A stretch of DNA of 51,863 nt from positions 1 through 51,863 of the forward strand of contig PWHK01000012.1 of assembly GCA_003554845.1 (NCBI GenBank), written 5' to 3'. Source of the stretch: Candidatus Aenigmatarchaeota archaeon. Its GTDB lineage: Archaea > Aenigmatarchaeota > Aenigmatarchaeia > PWEA01. Shown piece after piece: positions 1 through 8,441 of this stretch (its first letter is position 1; every line of letters starts with the position of its first letter). Both the position numbers and the translations under genes were made by a program. Under the pieces are notes generated by a model that worked only from the letters and a program-made list of their open reading frames with translations, did not search any database and was not told where the DNA came from.

Positions 1-1171
1 AACCATCATAGAGCCAGTCCATGTTGCAGTATTCCTGTGGCTGGTAACAGTATCTGAAATCATCCTGTTGTTCATATACACTTTTTCTGTACCAGGTTTT
101 ATCAACACCTATATTGCAACCTTCTCCGGTTGGATCCGGATCATTTGCGTTGAGATAGATCTCAGTTACACCATTTATCCACTTTACGCCGTCTTCCTCC
201 TTCTGAGGTCCCACGAAGTACTTCTCGGTCTCAGGTGGTGTGTTGTCTACCCTGTAGTTCTGGATGTCCGTCATAACGTTTCCGGCCACGTCCCTACAGG
301 TAATGTTGAGCTCGTGTCTGGAGTCCTGCTCGAAGCCGAACTCGTAGTTCCAGACTTCTGCACCCTTTAGATCTATATACACCTCCTCTTGGACAGGTCC
401 ATCGTCCACTCTGTAAGTTATCTCACAGAAATCAAGACCACTTACTGCACATTCAACTATGCCCTTTTCTTCTACATGTACGCTTATGTTTGAGTTTGGA
501 TACTGTCTTATCCAACACTCTTCTTCGTCGCCGGGTGGACAGTCTCCATGATAATCTCCTAATATAGTCTTCTCAACTTCAGGTGGAGTGTCGTCGACGC
601 TTGTATATACAAAGTGTTGTTTCCACTGATCGACTGTGTCTCTTGTTTCAAAGCGCCATTCGAGATCACATAATCCAGGAGTTAACTCCGGTGTGGTTGC
701 CGAGAACTCGAAAATCTCACATTCGCCAGCTTCTATATAATAGCTTGAATTCTGTGCTATATACAAGCAACTTTCTTTTGGATCACCAAGAGAAGTTATA
801 CTCCAGCCTGTTTTCTCTTCACATACGAAGTCCGTGTAGGTACTCTTATCATTCATATGTCTGTATAACCTTACTTCATCAACCGGGTCAGAACCTCCAT
901 CAACACAAAACTCTGCTGTATAGTCTACATTGGTATCTGCCGGTGACCACTGTGGTTCGAAGTCCACACTGGCTTCATGGACCATTATACCTATATCAGA
1001 CTGCAGCTCTGTTTCTGATCCTCCAACTAGTCCAGCCGATGCTGCATAGCCAAGGCTAAATGCACCAAACAGGAAAGCAATTAATATAAGAGAAACTCCT
1101 CTGAATAGGTTCGAGCTACCTATTTCTGAACTATTTTTTGAAATACCCAACAATCTTGAAATTCTGTTCAT
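1..1171 (-). CDS. Large secreted or surface protein, N-terminal part (runs off left edge)
   Basis: An open frame of 390 codons reads from ATG at 1171 to the left edge without a stop. The N-terminus has a polar stretch and then a hydrophobic segment at about residues 25-46 (SLILIAFLFGAFSLGY), which reads as a signal peptide or membrane anchor. The rest is extracellular in character: many paired cysteines, Asn-X-Ser/Thr sites, and at least two modules that begin DDTPPEVEK and DNTPPETEK, a pattern common in Ig-like beta-sandwich domains of archaeal surface proteins. A GTGGGGGT ribosome site lies about 8 bases before the ATG, and a TATA-like ATTAAATAG sits near 1208-1216. The function is not recognisable; a cell-surface or adhesion role is inferred from architecture only. 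The C-terminus is missing. Confidence 0.75.
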   Translation of the reverse strand, partial: MNRISRLLGISKNSSEIGSSNLFRGVSLILIAFLFGAFSLGYAASAGLVGGSETELQSDIGIMVHEASVDFEPQWSPADTNVDYTAEFCVDGGSDPVDEVRLYRHMNDKSTYTDFVCEEKTGWSITSLGDPKESCLYIAQNSSYYIEAGECEIFEFSATTPELTPGLCDLEWRFETRDTVDQWKQHFVYTSVDDTPPEVEKTILGDYHGDCPPGDEEECWIRQYPNSNISVHVEEKGIVECAVSGLDFCEITYRVDDGPVQEEVYIDLKGAEVWNYEFGFEQDSRHELNITCRDVAGNVMTDIQNYRVDNTPPETEKYFVGPQKEEDGVKWINGVTEIYLNANDPDPTGEGCNIGVDKTWYRKSVYEQQDDFRYCYQPQEYCNMDWLYDG

Positions 1172-1404
1172 GTTTTTTACCCCCACGTAAGATGCCGAAA
1201 CCTCGGCTATTTAATCGAAGACAAAGAAAACTGCAGAACTACCCTATTCTTCGGATTTACCATATTAGTCGAAATTATATTTATACCGGTGTCCTTTTTT
1301 TGTGTACCTTTTTATGCCCTTCATGTATCCCTGAAGTGGATAAAATGCGTCCACACGGCTTCACGGGGTAAATGTTATATCCAAGAAAAACTATAGTAGT
1401 AGTT

Positions 1405-1551
1405 ATGAAATCTGTTCACATCAGACTCCCGGAAAAACTGCTGAAAGAGATGGATCGAATAATCAACCAGGGACTTTATTCCGACAGGTCTGAGTTTATT
1501 AGGGGTTGCATAAGGGCGCACGTGGAGATGGAGCTTTGGAAAGAAGACTAG
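1405..1551 (+). CDS. Ribbon-helix-helix (CopG/Arc-like) DNA-binding protein, 48 aa
   Basis: This short frame encodes a beta strand starting MKSVHIRLPEKLLKEMD, then a helix, a turn (GLYSDRSEFIR) and a second helix. That is the standard strand-helix-helix plan of ribbon-helix-helix repressors, including the SxRSEFIR signature at the start of the second helix. Such proteins bind DNA as dimers through the paired strands. The length of 48 residues is a bare RHH domain. A TATA-like TTATAT lies at about 1373-1378, about 27 bases before the ATG, so the transcript may be leaderless. No toxin partner adjoins it; the neighbours are the surface protein (divergent) and trm56. It may regulate itself or the surface gene, but that is inference. 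Confidence 0.75.
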   Translation: MKSVHIRLPEKLLKEMDRIINQGLYSDRSEFIRGCIRAHVEMELWKED

Positions 1552-1699
1552 TAATTATTTTATTGTTAGTTGTAGACTTTGTTTTAAGTAAAGCATGTAG
1601 TAAATACAGGAGTTAACCACAGGTTTTTACCTAGAGTTGTCTTTACATCGGGAACGGGACTGAATGGTTTTTTTATATTTACTCCTATTAGTATGGGGT

Positions 1700-2218
1700 A
1701 TGATCACAGTTCTAAGACTTGAACACAGAGTTGGCAGGGACAAACGTATGACCACGCACTGCGCTTTAGCAGCCCGTGCTCTCGGAGCCGATCGTATGGT
1801 ATACACAGGTGACCACGATAGCAAAATGGAAGAAAATATTGAAAGTGTAGTCGAGAGGTGGGGCGGTTGCTTCAAAGTAGAACACAGAAAAAACTGGGAG
1901 AGCTTCTTAAAGAACTTCGAGGGCAAGCGGATATACCTATCGATGTATGGTTTACCAGTTGAGAGCTGTATTGACGACGTCAAAGACTACGATAGGAACC
2001 TATGTGTGGTGGTTGGAGGAGAAAAGGTTCCAGGGGACATATACAACTACATAGATACACAGATTGCTGTAACAAATCAGCCACACTCGGAGGTCGCAGC
2101 TCTGGCAGTTTTCCTTGATAGACTCCACGAGGACAAGGAAGTGAAGTTGAGTTTCGATGACGGTAGTATAGAGGTGGTTCCTAAAAAGACTGGTAAAGAT
2201 GTAAAGGAAGATAAGTGA
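1700..2218 (+). CDS. trm56: tRNA (cytidine56-2'-O)-methyltransferase, aTrm56
   Basis: The protein starts MITVLRLEHRVGRDKRMTTH and matches the archaeal aTrm56 family (SPOUT superfamily, COG1303), which methylates the ribose of C56 in the T loop of tRNA using S-adenosylmethionine. The family features LRLGHR-like N-terminus, the conserved RxxTH block, VGGEKVP (trefoil-knot loop) and the NQPHSEVAALAVFLDR helix are all visible. I chose ATG 1700 because a GGGG purine run precedes it and the family starts at this methionine; an upstream ATG at 1664 would add an unconserved hydrophobic tail. At 172 residues it has the usual length. It ends in TGA, one of several genes here that use UGA as a normal stop. 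Confidence 0.9.
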   Translation: MITVLRLEHRVGRDKRMTTHCALAARALGADRMVYTGDHDSKMEENIESVVERWGGCFKVEHRKNWESFLKNFEGKRIYLSMYGLPVESCIDDVKDYDRNLCVVVGGEKVPGDIYNYIDTQIAVTNQPHSEVAALAVFLDRLHEDKEVKLSFDDGSIEVVPKKTGKDVKEDK

Positions 2219-2239
2219 GCTCTACGACCAAACCCCTTC

Positions 2240-2827
2240 TCATAGGTCGGATGAAAAGTTATCGTGGAAATTTTCTTCGTAGAATTCCTCCAGGTTGCTC
2301 ATAACGTATGAGATATATTCGGGATCCCTATCGCCAAGAAGAGCCCTACCCTTCTTTCTGACTTCGCTGTCCATTGTACCTCCTATTTTTTCAGAGACTC
2401 TCTTTAGATAGGATCTTATACCGTCTACTTCCATTCTAACTGTTTCATCGAATAGATAGCCCAGGCCTTTCTTTCTGAAGTTTTCACCTACACCCTTTGA
2501 AATGACCATGAGATTTAACTCGTCTACATCATTTCTTTCAGATAACTCATCTTTATTTGAGTTCTGATCAAAGGCCGCGTATCCTATCTGCTCACACACG
2601 TCGAGTATTAGATCCTTCTCAGGCCAGTCGAAATCATCTCTTACTTCTATAATTCCATTACGATATCCCATTGATACCCATGGCTTTACATACCCTTCCT
2701 TAGTTGATGAAAAGTTTGGTTTTTCGATAGAAATGTTATACTCTTTTTCAAAACGTGGAATTAGTTTTTCACAGATTTTTTCTGCTCTCAATGGAGCAAC
2801 ATTGCCTCTTATTTTTTGATTGAACAT
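2240..2827 (-). CDS. Hypothetical protein, 195 aa
   Basis: I do not recognise this protein. It is soluble, charged and mostly helical by inspection, without signal peptide, membrane segment or metal-binding motif. The N-terminal half has a basic block (RAEKICEKLIPRFEKEY) and a predicted strand-helix region around residues 55-85; the C-terminal part is a set of amphipathic helices. A TATA-like ATATAAAAGC lies about 25 bases before the ATG at 2827, supporting an own leaderless promoter. It is convergent with trm56, with 21 bases between the stop codons. The next gene on the same strand, the transporter ending at 2885, has its own promoter region, so this is probably a single-gene unit. Confidence 0.6.
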   Translation of the reverse strand: MFNQKIRGNVAPLRAEKICEKLIPRFEKEYNISIEKPNFSSTKEGYVKPWVSMGYRNGIIEVRDDFDWPEKDLILDVCEQIGYAAFDQNSNKDELSERNDVDELNLMVISKGVGENFRKKGLGYLFDETVRMEVDGIRSYLKRVSEKIGGTMDSEVRKKGRALLGDRDPEYISYVMSNLEEFYEENFHDNFSSDL

Positions 2828-2884
2828 ACTGAAAAGTTTGTAACAAAAGCTTTTATATCTTAAGACAATCTGCCAAATAACCAG

Positions 2885-4234
2885 TTAAAATATACTCAAA
2901 ACGTATCCTATAAAGTTCAGACCTGTGTATTCTGCTATATAGGAGTTGAAGTTGATTACAAGGACCATTCCTATTATTATCAATATTGGTATTCTTACAT
3001 GCCAGAGCCATATCTTTACAATCCTACTGTTCTTCATCCCTTTCGATAACTCTTCCGTGGCTTCCTTATAGAACCAACCAACGAACAGAACAAGAAAGAA
3101 CATACCGAGCGGTAGAAGTATCAGTGCTGCGAAGTCGTCGAATATAGTCAGCCAGTTCATATCAAGTGCCACGGGAATTCCCGCTAGGAATATAAGGGAC
3201 GATATACCGACTGAAGCTATCCTTCTATCTATGTTGAAGTTGTCTATAAGCCAAGAGACTATGGTTTCAAGTATGCTTATGGAGCTTGATACAGCGGCAA
3301 TGAAAACGGCTAAGAAAAACAATAGTCCAAATGCATTTGCACCGAAGGGAAGCTCGGCTATAGCCCCACCAAGTCCGACGAAAAGCTCTCCAGGTCCTCC
3401 TTGGCCCGGAACTGCTCCCATTGTAAATATTATAGGAAAGACAACAAACCCGACCAAAACAGCTATAAATGTATCTGCTCCGACTATCGATGCTCCATCC
3501 ACGGTAAGATTATCGTTCTTGTTCATATAGGAAGAATATGTTATCAGGGCTCCCATTCCAAGGGAAAGTGTGAAAAAGGCCTGTCCGGCCGCTGCTGGAA
3601 GTATAGAGGTCCAGTTTTGAGCCAACACGGAGAAATCAGGCGATAGATACCAAGCATAACCTTCAAAAGCTCCGGGTAGTGTCGATGCATATATTCCTAA
3701 AAGTGCAAGTAAGGCTACTATCGATGGTACCATGAACTTAACTGCGAGTTCTATCCCTCTTCTAATTCCAAAATAAACGATTCCACCTACGAAAAACATG
3801 AAAACAGCATGGAATAACAGAGCTCCGTAACCCATTGATATCGAACTGAAGTATGCAGCAGGTTCGGCAAAGTACGCCCCCGTTATACTTGCGCCAGCGT
3901 ATCTAAAGACCCATCCTCCTACGACGCTGTAGAAGGCCATAATTACAAATCCTGCAAAAACGCCTATTGCACCAGCAAACTTCCATTTTTCGTATCCTAT
4001 CTCCTTAAAGGCTCCTATAGGATTTCTCTTTGAACCTCTACCGATGACAAACTCAACGAGCATTGCTGGGAAACCTATCAGAAAAACAAAGAAGAGGTAT
4101 ATAAGTAGAAATGCAGCTCCTCCTTCTTGGCCCACCTGAAATGGGAACCGCCATACGTTTCCAAGTCCCACCGCACTTCCAACGGCAGCGAGAATAAATC
4201 CAAGGCGTGTGGCCCAGCTCTCCCTTTTAACCAT
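2885..4234 (-). CDS. Sodium-dependent transporter, NSS/SNF family
   Basis: The 449-residue protein is hydrophobic throughout with about 11-12 membrane helices. It opens with the family hallmark GSAVGLGNVWRFPFQVGQEGG (split here: residues about 18-38), the unwound first helix that binds sodium ions and substrate in LeuT-type transporters. Family members couple sodium entry to uptake of amino acids or other small amines; the substrate here cannot be told from sequence. The length matches prokaryotic LeuT-like proteins. TATA-like AAGTATATTAACC lies about 25 bases before ATG 4234. It stands alone between two unknown genes. In a salt-adapted cell a sodium-driven importer is expected, which fits but does not prove the halophile reading. 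Confidence 0.93.
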   Translation of the reverse strand: MVKRESWATRLGFILAAVGSAVGLGNVWRFPFQVGQEGGAAFLLIYLFFVFLIGFPAMLVEFVIGRGSKRNPIGAFKEIGYEKWKFAGAIGVFAGFVIMAFYSVVGGWVFRYAGASITGAYFAEPAAYFSSISMGYGALLFHAVFMFFVGGIVYFGIRRGIELAVKFMVPSIVALLALLGIYASTLPGAFEGYAWYLSPDFSVLAQNWTSILPAAAGQAFFTLSLGMGALITYSSYMNKNDNLTVDGASIVGADTFIAVLVGFVVFPIIFTMGAVPGQGGPGELFVGLGGAIAELPFGANAFGLLFFLAVFIAAVSSSISILETIVSWLIDNFNIDRRIASVGISSLIFLAGIPVALDMNWLTIFDDFAALILLPLGMFFLVLFVGWFYKEATEELSKGMKNSRIVKIWLWHVRIPILIIIGMVLVINFNSYIAEYTGLNFIGYVLSIF

Positions 4235-4276
4235 AGACTACTTCGTTTTGGTCGGGTTAATATACTTTACGGTAGA

Positions 4277-4855
4277 CTATCTGAAGAAGCTGTCGTAATC
4301 GTACCTCTCATTGATAGTGTTCATCATTTCACTTAAATATTCATCGAGTCTATGCATATCTTCACCATCTGCATCCCCATCCCTATCCTCTTTGATCAGC
4401 TTGTAGATCGCCCACATTTTTGGAAGCTTTCTCTTGTATTTTTTCATTTCTTCACCCACAGCAAGCTCCCTATTTTTTTTGTCTTCGATCAGTTCATATA
4501 TCTTTTCTTTTTCATTCTGTATGTATTCCTCACTTTTAACACATTCTATCCAATCTTCCATTACATCTACATAACGGTCTCCTACCTTCTCTATGGTTTC
4601 CAAAAGCTCGTCTAAATATCTATCTATCTTCTCATTTGCCTTGGAACCTTTCGATACATTTACCTCCACATCATCAATGTTATAATGATCTTCAAGTGTA
4701 TCCTCTTTGTTCACCGATCCGTGGAACATTCCAAGACCTTGTTCAATCTCTATGATTCTCTTTAAATTACAATAAATCTCCATGGGATTGCTTTCTTCGT
4801 CTATTACTTCCCTGATTTTTTCGGCAGCTTCCATTTTTTCATCCCAGTTTGCCAT
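4277..4855 (-). CDS. Hypothetical helical protein, 192 aa
   Basis: Unrecognised. The protein is very rich in Glu, Lys and Asp and looks almost wholly alpha-helical, with heptad-like spacing in the middle (residues about 75-140) suggesting coiled coil. There is no signal peptide, cysteine cluster or nucleotide-binding motif. A TATA-like ACTATAAAATAG lies about 20-30 bases upstream of ATG 4855. Its stop lies 42 bases before the start of the transporter gene on the same strand, but the transporter has its own TATA element in that gap. The acidic surface is typical of soluble proteins from salt-rich cytoplasm. Confidence 0.6.
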   Translation of the reverse strand: MANWDEKMEAAEKIREVIDEESNPMEIYCNLKRIIEIEQGLGMFHGSVNKEDTLEDHYNIDDVEVNVSKGSKANEKIDRYLDELLETIEKVGDRYVDVMEDWIECVKSEEYIQNEKEKIYELIEDKKNRELAVGEEMKKYKRKLPKMWAIYKLIKEDRDGDADGEDMHRLDEYLSEMMNTINERYDYDSFFR

Positions 4856-4919
4856 TCTAACACCATTTCACTATTTTATAGTAACAAATATAAGTCTTTT
4901 GGTGGAATATCCGAGAATT

Positions 4920-5831
4920 CTACCTTTTTCGTTCCAGAAGAACCACACGCGATCTTTCCTGTTCATCCGAGACTCCGTAATTCGAGTTCTCTTCAATCCT
5001 CTCTGCGAATCTTTTGACTGATCTGTGGCTGGGCATTGCACTTCTATCCATCCTTTCCTGTGAATAGCCAACATGCATGTAGGCCTTTGCCTCGATATAG
5101 TCAAATCCTGCTTCCTGTGCTAGTTCGGCGAACTCCTCTGTAAGGTGCATGTTCGTTCCTTCTATGCAGGTTATTCTGAGAACCGTGGTTGTATTAAGCT
5201 GGTCGATTAGACCCAACGTTTCCTGTAGTTTATCCCAGTTGTCCTCTTCAACAGGACCACAGTGTTTTCTGTATAGCTCTTCATTTGGTGCTTCAACGGA
5301 TATATATAGATTCGTAGGAAGCTCCTTTAGTTCTTTTATCCTTTCTGGGAAAGTACCGTTGGTGACCAGGAAGGTCGTGAAGTCTCGCCTGTGTAACTCT
5401 TCTATAAGTTCCGATATCCTGGGGTAGAACATGGGTTCGCCTGTCAGCGATATCGCGGCCTGATTTGGTTTTTTTGCCTCCTCCAGTTTCTGTTCGGGAA
5501 CATATTCGTTGCCTCCGAAGCCAGAGATAAGCTCCCTTTGTGCCTCTATACATCCATCTATGATATCCACCGGATCGTCCACCGAACCTTCCCATTCCGT
5601 GGAAAAGAAGGACGTGTCTCGCCAGCAGTGTCTGCACCTCTGGTTGCATAGCAGTGCGGGAGTCATCTGCAGACAGCGGTGACTTTCGATGCTGTAGAAC
5701 TTCTGCTTGTAGCAAACATCATCGCAGCGAAGCGATTCTTTAAGCCAGTTGCAGGTTCGGACTGCAGAATGGTTACCGACAAAACGGTACTGTCTTTCTT
5801 CTAGTTCCTTAATTTTGTCCTCTGTGAGCAT
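4920..5831 (-). CDS. taw1: 4-demethylwyosine synthase Taw1 (TYW1-type radical SAM)
   Basis: Taw1 condenses N1-methylguanosine-37 of tRNA-Phe with pyruvate to give 4-demethylwyosine. Starting at ATG 5831 the key cysteines fall at residues 27, 40 and 53, then 62, 66 and 69. The last three form the radical SAM CxxxCxxC motif (CNQRCRHCW); the first three match the second iron-sulfur cluster of archaeal Taw1. A glycine-rich SLTGEPMFYP block, typical of the family, follows. The reading frame is open to 5903, but TATA-like CTTTTAATC at about 5846-5854 supports the 5831 start. The gene is divergent from the HAD-like gene at 5938. At 303 residues it has normal archaeal length. Confidence 0.92.
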   Translation of the reverse strand: MLTEDKIKELEERQYRFVGNHSAVRTCNWLKESLRCDDVCYKQKFYSIESHRCLQMTPALLCNQRCRHCWRDTSFFSTEWEGSVDDPVDIIDGCIEAQRELISGFGGNEYVPEQKLEEAKKPNQAAISLTGEPMFYPRISELIEELHRRDFTTFLVTNGTFPERIKELKELPTNLYISVEAPNEELYRKHCGPVEEDNWDKLQETLGLIDQLNTTTVLRITCIEGTNMHLTEEFAELAQEAGFDYIEAKAYMHVGYSQERMDRSAMPSHRSVKRFAERIEENSNYGVSDEQERSRVVLLERKR

Positions 5832-5937
5832 AGAATATGGTTTCAAAACAAAGATTAAAAGCTTTCGATCCTGCGTGCGTTGTATATCAAATGTCGAATG
5901 CAATGTTTATAAATTGGCGTACCCATGTGTTTCTCAC
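5832..5937. promoter_or_regulatory. Divergent promoter region between taw1 and the HAD-like gene
   Basis: The minus-strand TATA-like CTTTTAATC sits near 5846-5854, about 20 bases before taw1. The plus-strand GTTTATAAATT at 5905-5915 lies about 25 bases before ATG 5938, the spacing expected for a leaderless transcript. Both calls rest on sequence pattern only. Confidence 0.5.
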
Positions 5938-6564
5938 ATGTATTCGGACACCCCCACAGGAGAACTGATCGTGAAGTTCGACGTAGATGGAGTAATTACC
6001 AAGATAGAAAAAATCTTTATGAACTGTATAGACGGAGACATGGAAAAGTATACTGACAAAGAAGGGCAGGATCTTGCAGAGGAAGTATGTGAAGTCACAA
6101 ACCTCGCATACAAGAACAGAAGGGATCTACTTGTTCCCAGAGAGGACAATATCTCCCAAAAGATGGAGGATATAAGAAATTTTCTGGAAGAAAGGGAAGG
6201 TAAGGAAGTTAAGATAATAATATCTACTTCAAGGAAGGGCATAGATCAGAATGAACTAGAGAAGTCCCTTGAATCTATGGGAATAGACAACTACGACGAG
6301 GTCAGAATTGAATACGACAAGTGGAAAGACTGTGATATACTGATAGAAGACAACCCGCACCAGATAAAGACCTTTCTTGACGAAGGTCTTGATAAAAAAG
6401 CCTATCATGTAAGAAACAAATGCAGTAAAATGGTCTACGGTGATAGAAGTGATATCTATGAGACAGGAAGATGTAAGAAGGTAGGTGGTTTTGTAGATAT
6501 AGTCAAAGGTCTGAAGGACATGGAATTTGAAAAATATTCTAGGGAATTGCCTTTGAAGGCCTAG
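5938..6564 (+). CDS. HAD-superfamily phosphatase-like protein
   Basis: Residues 12-19 (VKFDVDGV) carry the HAD nucleophile motif DxDGV with D15 and D17. A later strand ends in ISTSRKG, fitting motif II (Ser/Thr), and CDILIEDNPHQIK fits the acidic motif IV, with the basic residue between. These proteins form a phospho-aspartate and usually remove phosphate from small metabolites or nucleotides; the DILIEDNP pattern resembles the 5'-nucleotidase/NagD-like relatives, but the substrate is unknown. The start at 5938 is chosen because the TATA box at 5905-5915 excludes earlier in-frame codons. The stop lies one base before the stop of the convergent ABC exporter. Confidence 0.7.
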   Translation: MYSDTPTGELIVKFDVDGVITKIEKIFMNCIDGDMEKYTDKEGQDLAEEVCEVTNLAYKNRRDLLVPREDNISQKMEDIRNFLEEREGKEVKIIISTSRKGIDQNELEKSLESMGIDNYDEVRIEYDKWKDCDILIEDNPHQIKTFLDEGLDKKAYHVRNKCSKMVYGDRSDIYETGRCKKVGGFVDIVKGLKDMEFEKYSRELPLKA

Positions 6565-6565
6565 G

Positions 6566-8299
6566 TTATGGTTTGTTCAACGACGACTGCATCTCCCATA
6601 GTTTACTGTAAAGACCTTCTTCTTCTATAAGTTCTTCGTGGGTCCCTTTCTGTACAATTCTTCCGTTCTCCAGGCAGAGTATCTTGTCTGCCAATCTTGC
6701 TGTACTAAGATCGTGGGCAATCATTATCGTTGTTCTGTCTTTTATAAGATCTTTTATTGCTTTCTGAATCTTGACTTCTGTTATAGTGTCTACGTCGCTT
6801 GTTGCTTCGTCGAGTATGAGTATTTCTGGATCGTTTAGTATAGTCCTTGCTATCGATATCCTCTGTTTCTGTCCACCACTTAGTTTTACTCCGTCCTCGC
6901 CTACCTGTGTTCTATAGCCATCATCAAAACTTTCTATGAACCCATGGGCAGCTGCATTTTCGGCAGCTTTCTTTATTTCTTCTCCGGAGGCCTCTGGATT
7001 ACCATACGATATATTTGTCATTATATCTTCATCAAAAAGAAATGCGTCCTGGGAAACTATTCCTATTTTATTCCGTAGACTCTTCACATCAAAATCTCTT
7101 ATGTCTCTTCCATCTATCTTAACCGATCCGTCGTCGGGGTCGTAGAACCTAAGGATAAGGTTCACAAGCGTGGTTTTACCGGATCCACTTGGTCCCACCA
7201 GTGCTATAGTTTCACCTGCCTTGACATGGAACGAAACATCGTGTAAAGCCCTCTCCTCTTCTTTGTCTGGGTCCCCGTAGTGGAATGTAACGTTTTCAAA
7301 CTCGAGGTCCCCTTCTATTGAATCGATATTTTCTGCTCCTTGCCTGTTGGTTATTCCTACAGGTTCTTCCAGTATACCAAAAACCCTGGAGGCGGATGCA
7401 GCGGCTCTCTGGTGTGAGTTTGTGACCCACCCCAACATACGCATTGGTTGATAGAACTGCCAAATATATCCATTGAAGGCTATAAGGGTACCTATTGTGA
7501 TAACTTCCTCCATGGCAAGATAGCCACCGTACCCTATAACTATAACGGCACCGACTGAAACGGCGAAACCAACTGCCGGAAAGAACTTTGACCAAAGTTT
7601 TATAGACTCGACGTTTGTTTCTCTGTATTCGTTGCTCACGCTTTCTATTCTTCCAAGTTCATAGTCCTCTCTCACAAAACTCTTTATGGTTTCTATACCT
7701 GCTATGTTGTTGTGGAGCCTGCTGTTAACATTTCCAACGGCCTTTCTGACTGCGTCCCATTTGGGTCTTATCTTCCCGACAAAATGATATGTCATGAAAC
7801 CTATGATAGGTATGGGAACAAGTGTGAAGAAGGCAAGTTTCCAGTTCATCCAAAAGAGAATTATACCTATGAGAAGTCCTATTGTAATATTCCTTATGAT
7901 CTCACGTATGGTCGATGAAAGAAATCTCTGAAGTCTGTTTATGTCGTTTGATAGCTTGGACATCATCTTTCCAGTGGGTTGGTTGCTGTGAAAGGACAGT
8001 GAGAGCTCCTGTAGATGTTTGTATGTATCCATGCGGAGATGGTATATGGCCTCCTGGGCAAAGGTAAACAGAAAGAAGTTCTGGGAATATTCAAAAACAG
8101 CCTTTCCAAGATAGGCACCTGCTGTTGCACCGACAACCATCATCAATAATTCTATGTTTCCCGGGACTATTGCTTCATCTATGGCTATTCTTATAAGATA
8201 GGGTGGCATAAGTCCAAAAACGGATGCAACAACCACCGAGAGAGAACCAAAGACAAGCCTTTTCTTATGTGGCTTGCAGTAGTTCATGAGCTTTGTCAT
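6566..8299 (-). CDS. ABC exporter half-transporter (MsbA/MDR-like, fused membrane and ATPase domains)
   Basis: The first 310 residues hold six membrane helices of a type-IV ABC exporter domain; the rest is an ATPase. Walker A is GPSGSGKTT (about residue 370), the Q-loop VSQDAFL, the signature LSGGQKQR, Walker B ILILDEATS and the switch histidine in IMIAHDLST. Such half-transporters work as dimers and export lipids, peptides or drugs; the cargo is unknown. ATG 8299 is the first standard start, but the frame stays open upstream to 8387 and reads like real N-terminal sequence (ELVDDDTLKEQ and NRVDKPM), resembling the N-terminal tail I recall from haloarchaeal relatives. A TATA box (TTTAAATA) lies at about 8403-8410. 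The real start may therefore be upstream and damaged or non-AUG. Confidence 0.92.
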   Translation of the reverse strand: MTKLMNYCKPHKKRLVFGSLSVVVASVFGLMPPYLIRIAIDEAIVPGNIELLMMVVGATAGAYLGKAVFEYSQNFFLFTFAQEAIYHLRMDTYKHLQELSLSFHSNQPTGKMMSKLSNDINRLQRFLSSTIREIIRNITIGLLIGIILFWMNWKLAFFTLVPIPIIGFMTYHFVGKIRPKWDAVRKAVGNVNSRLHNNIAGIETIKSFVREDYELGRIESVSNEYRETNVESIKLWSKFFPAVGFAVSVGAVIVIGYGGYLAMEEVITIGTLIAFNGYIWQFYQPMRMLGWVTNSHQRAAASASRVFGILEEPVGITNRQGAENIDSIEGDLEFENVTFHYGDPDKEEERALHDVSFHVKAGETIALVGPSGSGKTTLVNLILRFYDPDDGSVKIDGRDIRDFDVKSLRNKIGIVSQDAFLFDEDIMTNISYGNPEASGEEIKKAAENAAAHGFIESFDDGYRTQVGEDGVKLSGGQKQRISIARTILNDPEILILDEATSDVDTITEVKIQKAIKDLIKDRTTIMIAHDLSTARLADKILCLENGRIVQKGTHEELIEEEGLYSKLWEMQSSLNKP

Positions 8300-8441
8300 A
8301 GGTTTGTCTACCCTATTGCTCTGTTCTTTTAACGTATCGTCGTCTACCAGTTCCTGTGGAATCCTATCACCTATCGTACGTGGTTGTTTTTAAGAGATGG
8401 ATATTTAAATCTTGGTAGCAGAACGATCTTTGAGATCCTAT

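Noticed and set aside
1172-1404. Gene in the spacer between the surface protein and the RHH gene
   Set aside because: Frames on both strands are short or lack signals; the 233 bases hold only the two promoters as far as I can see.
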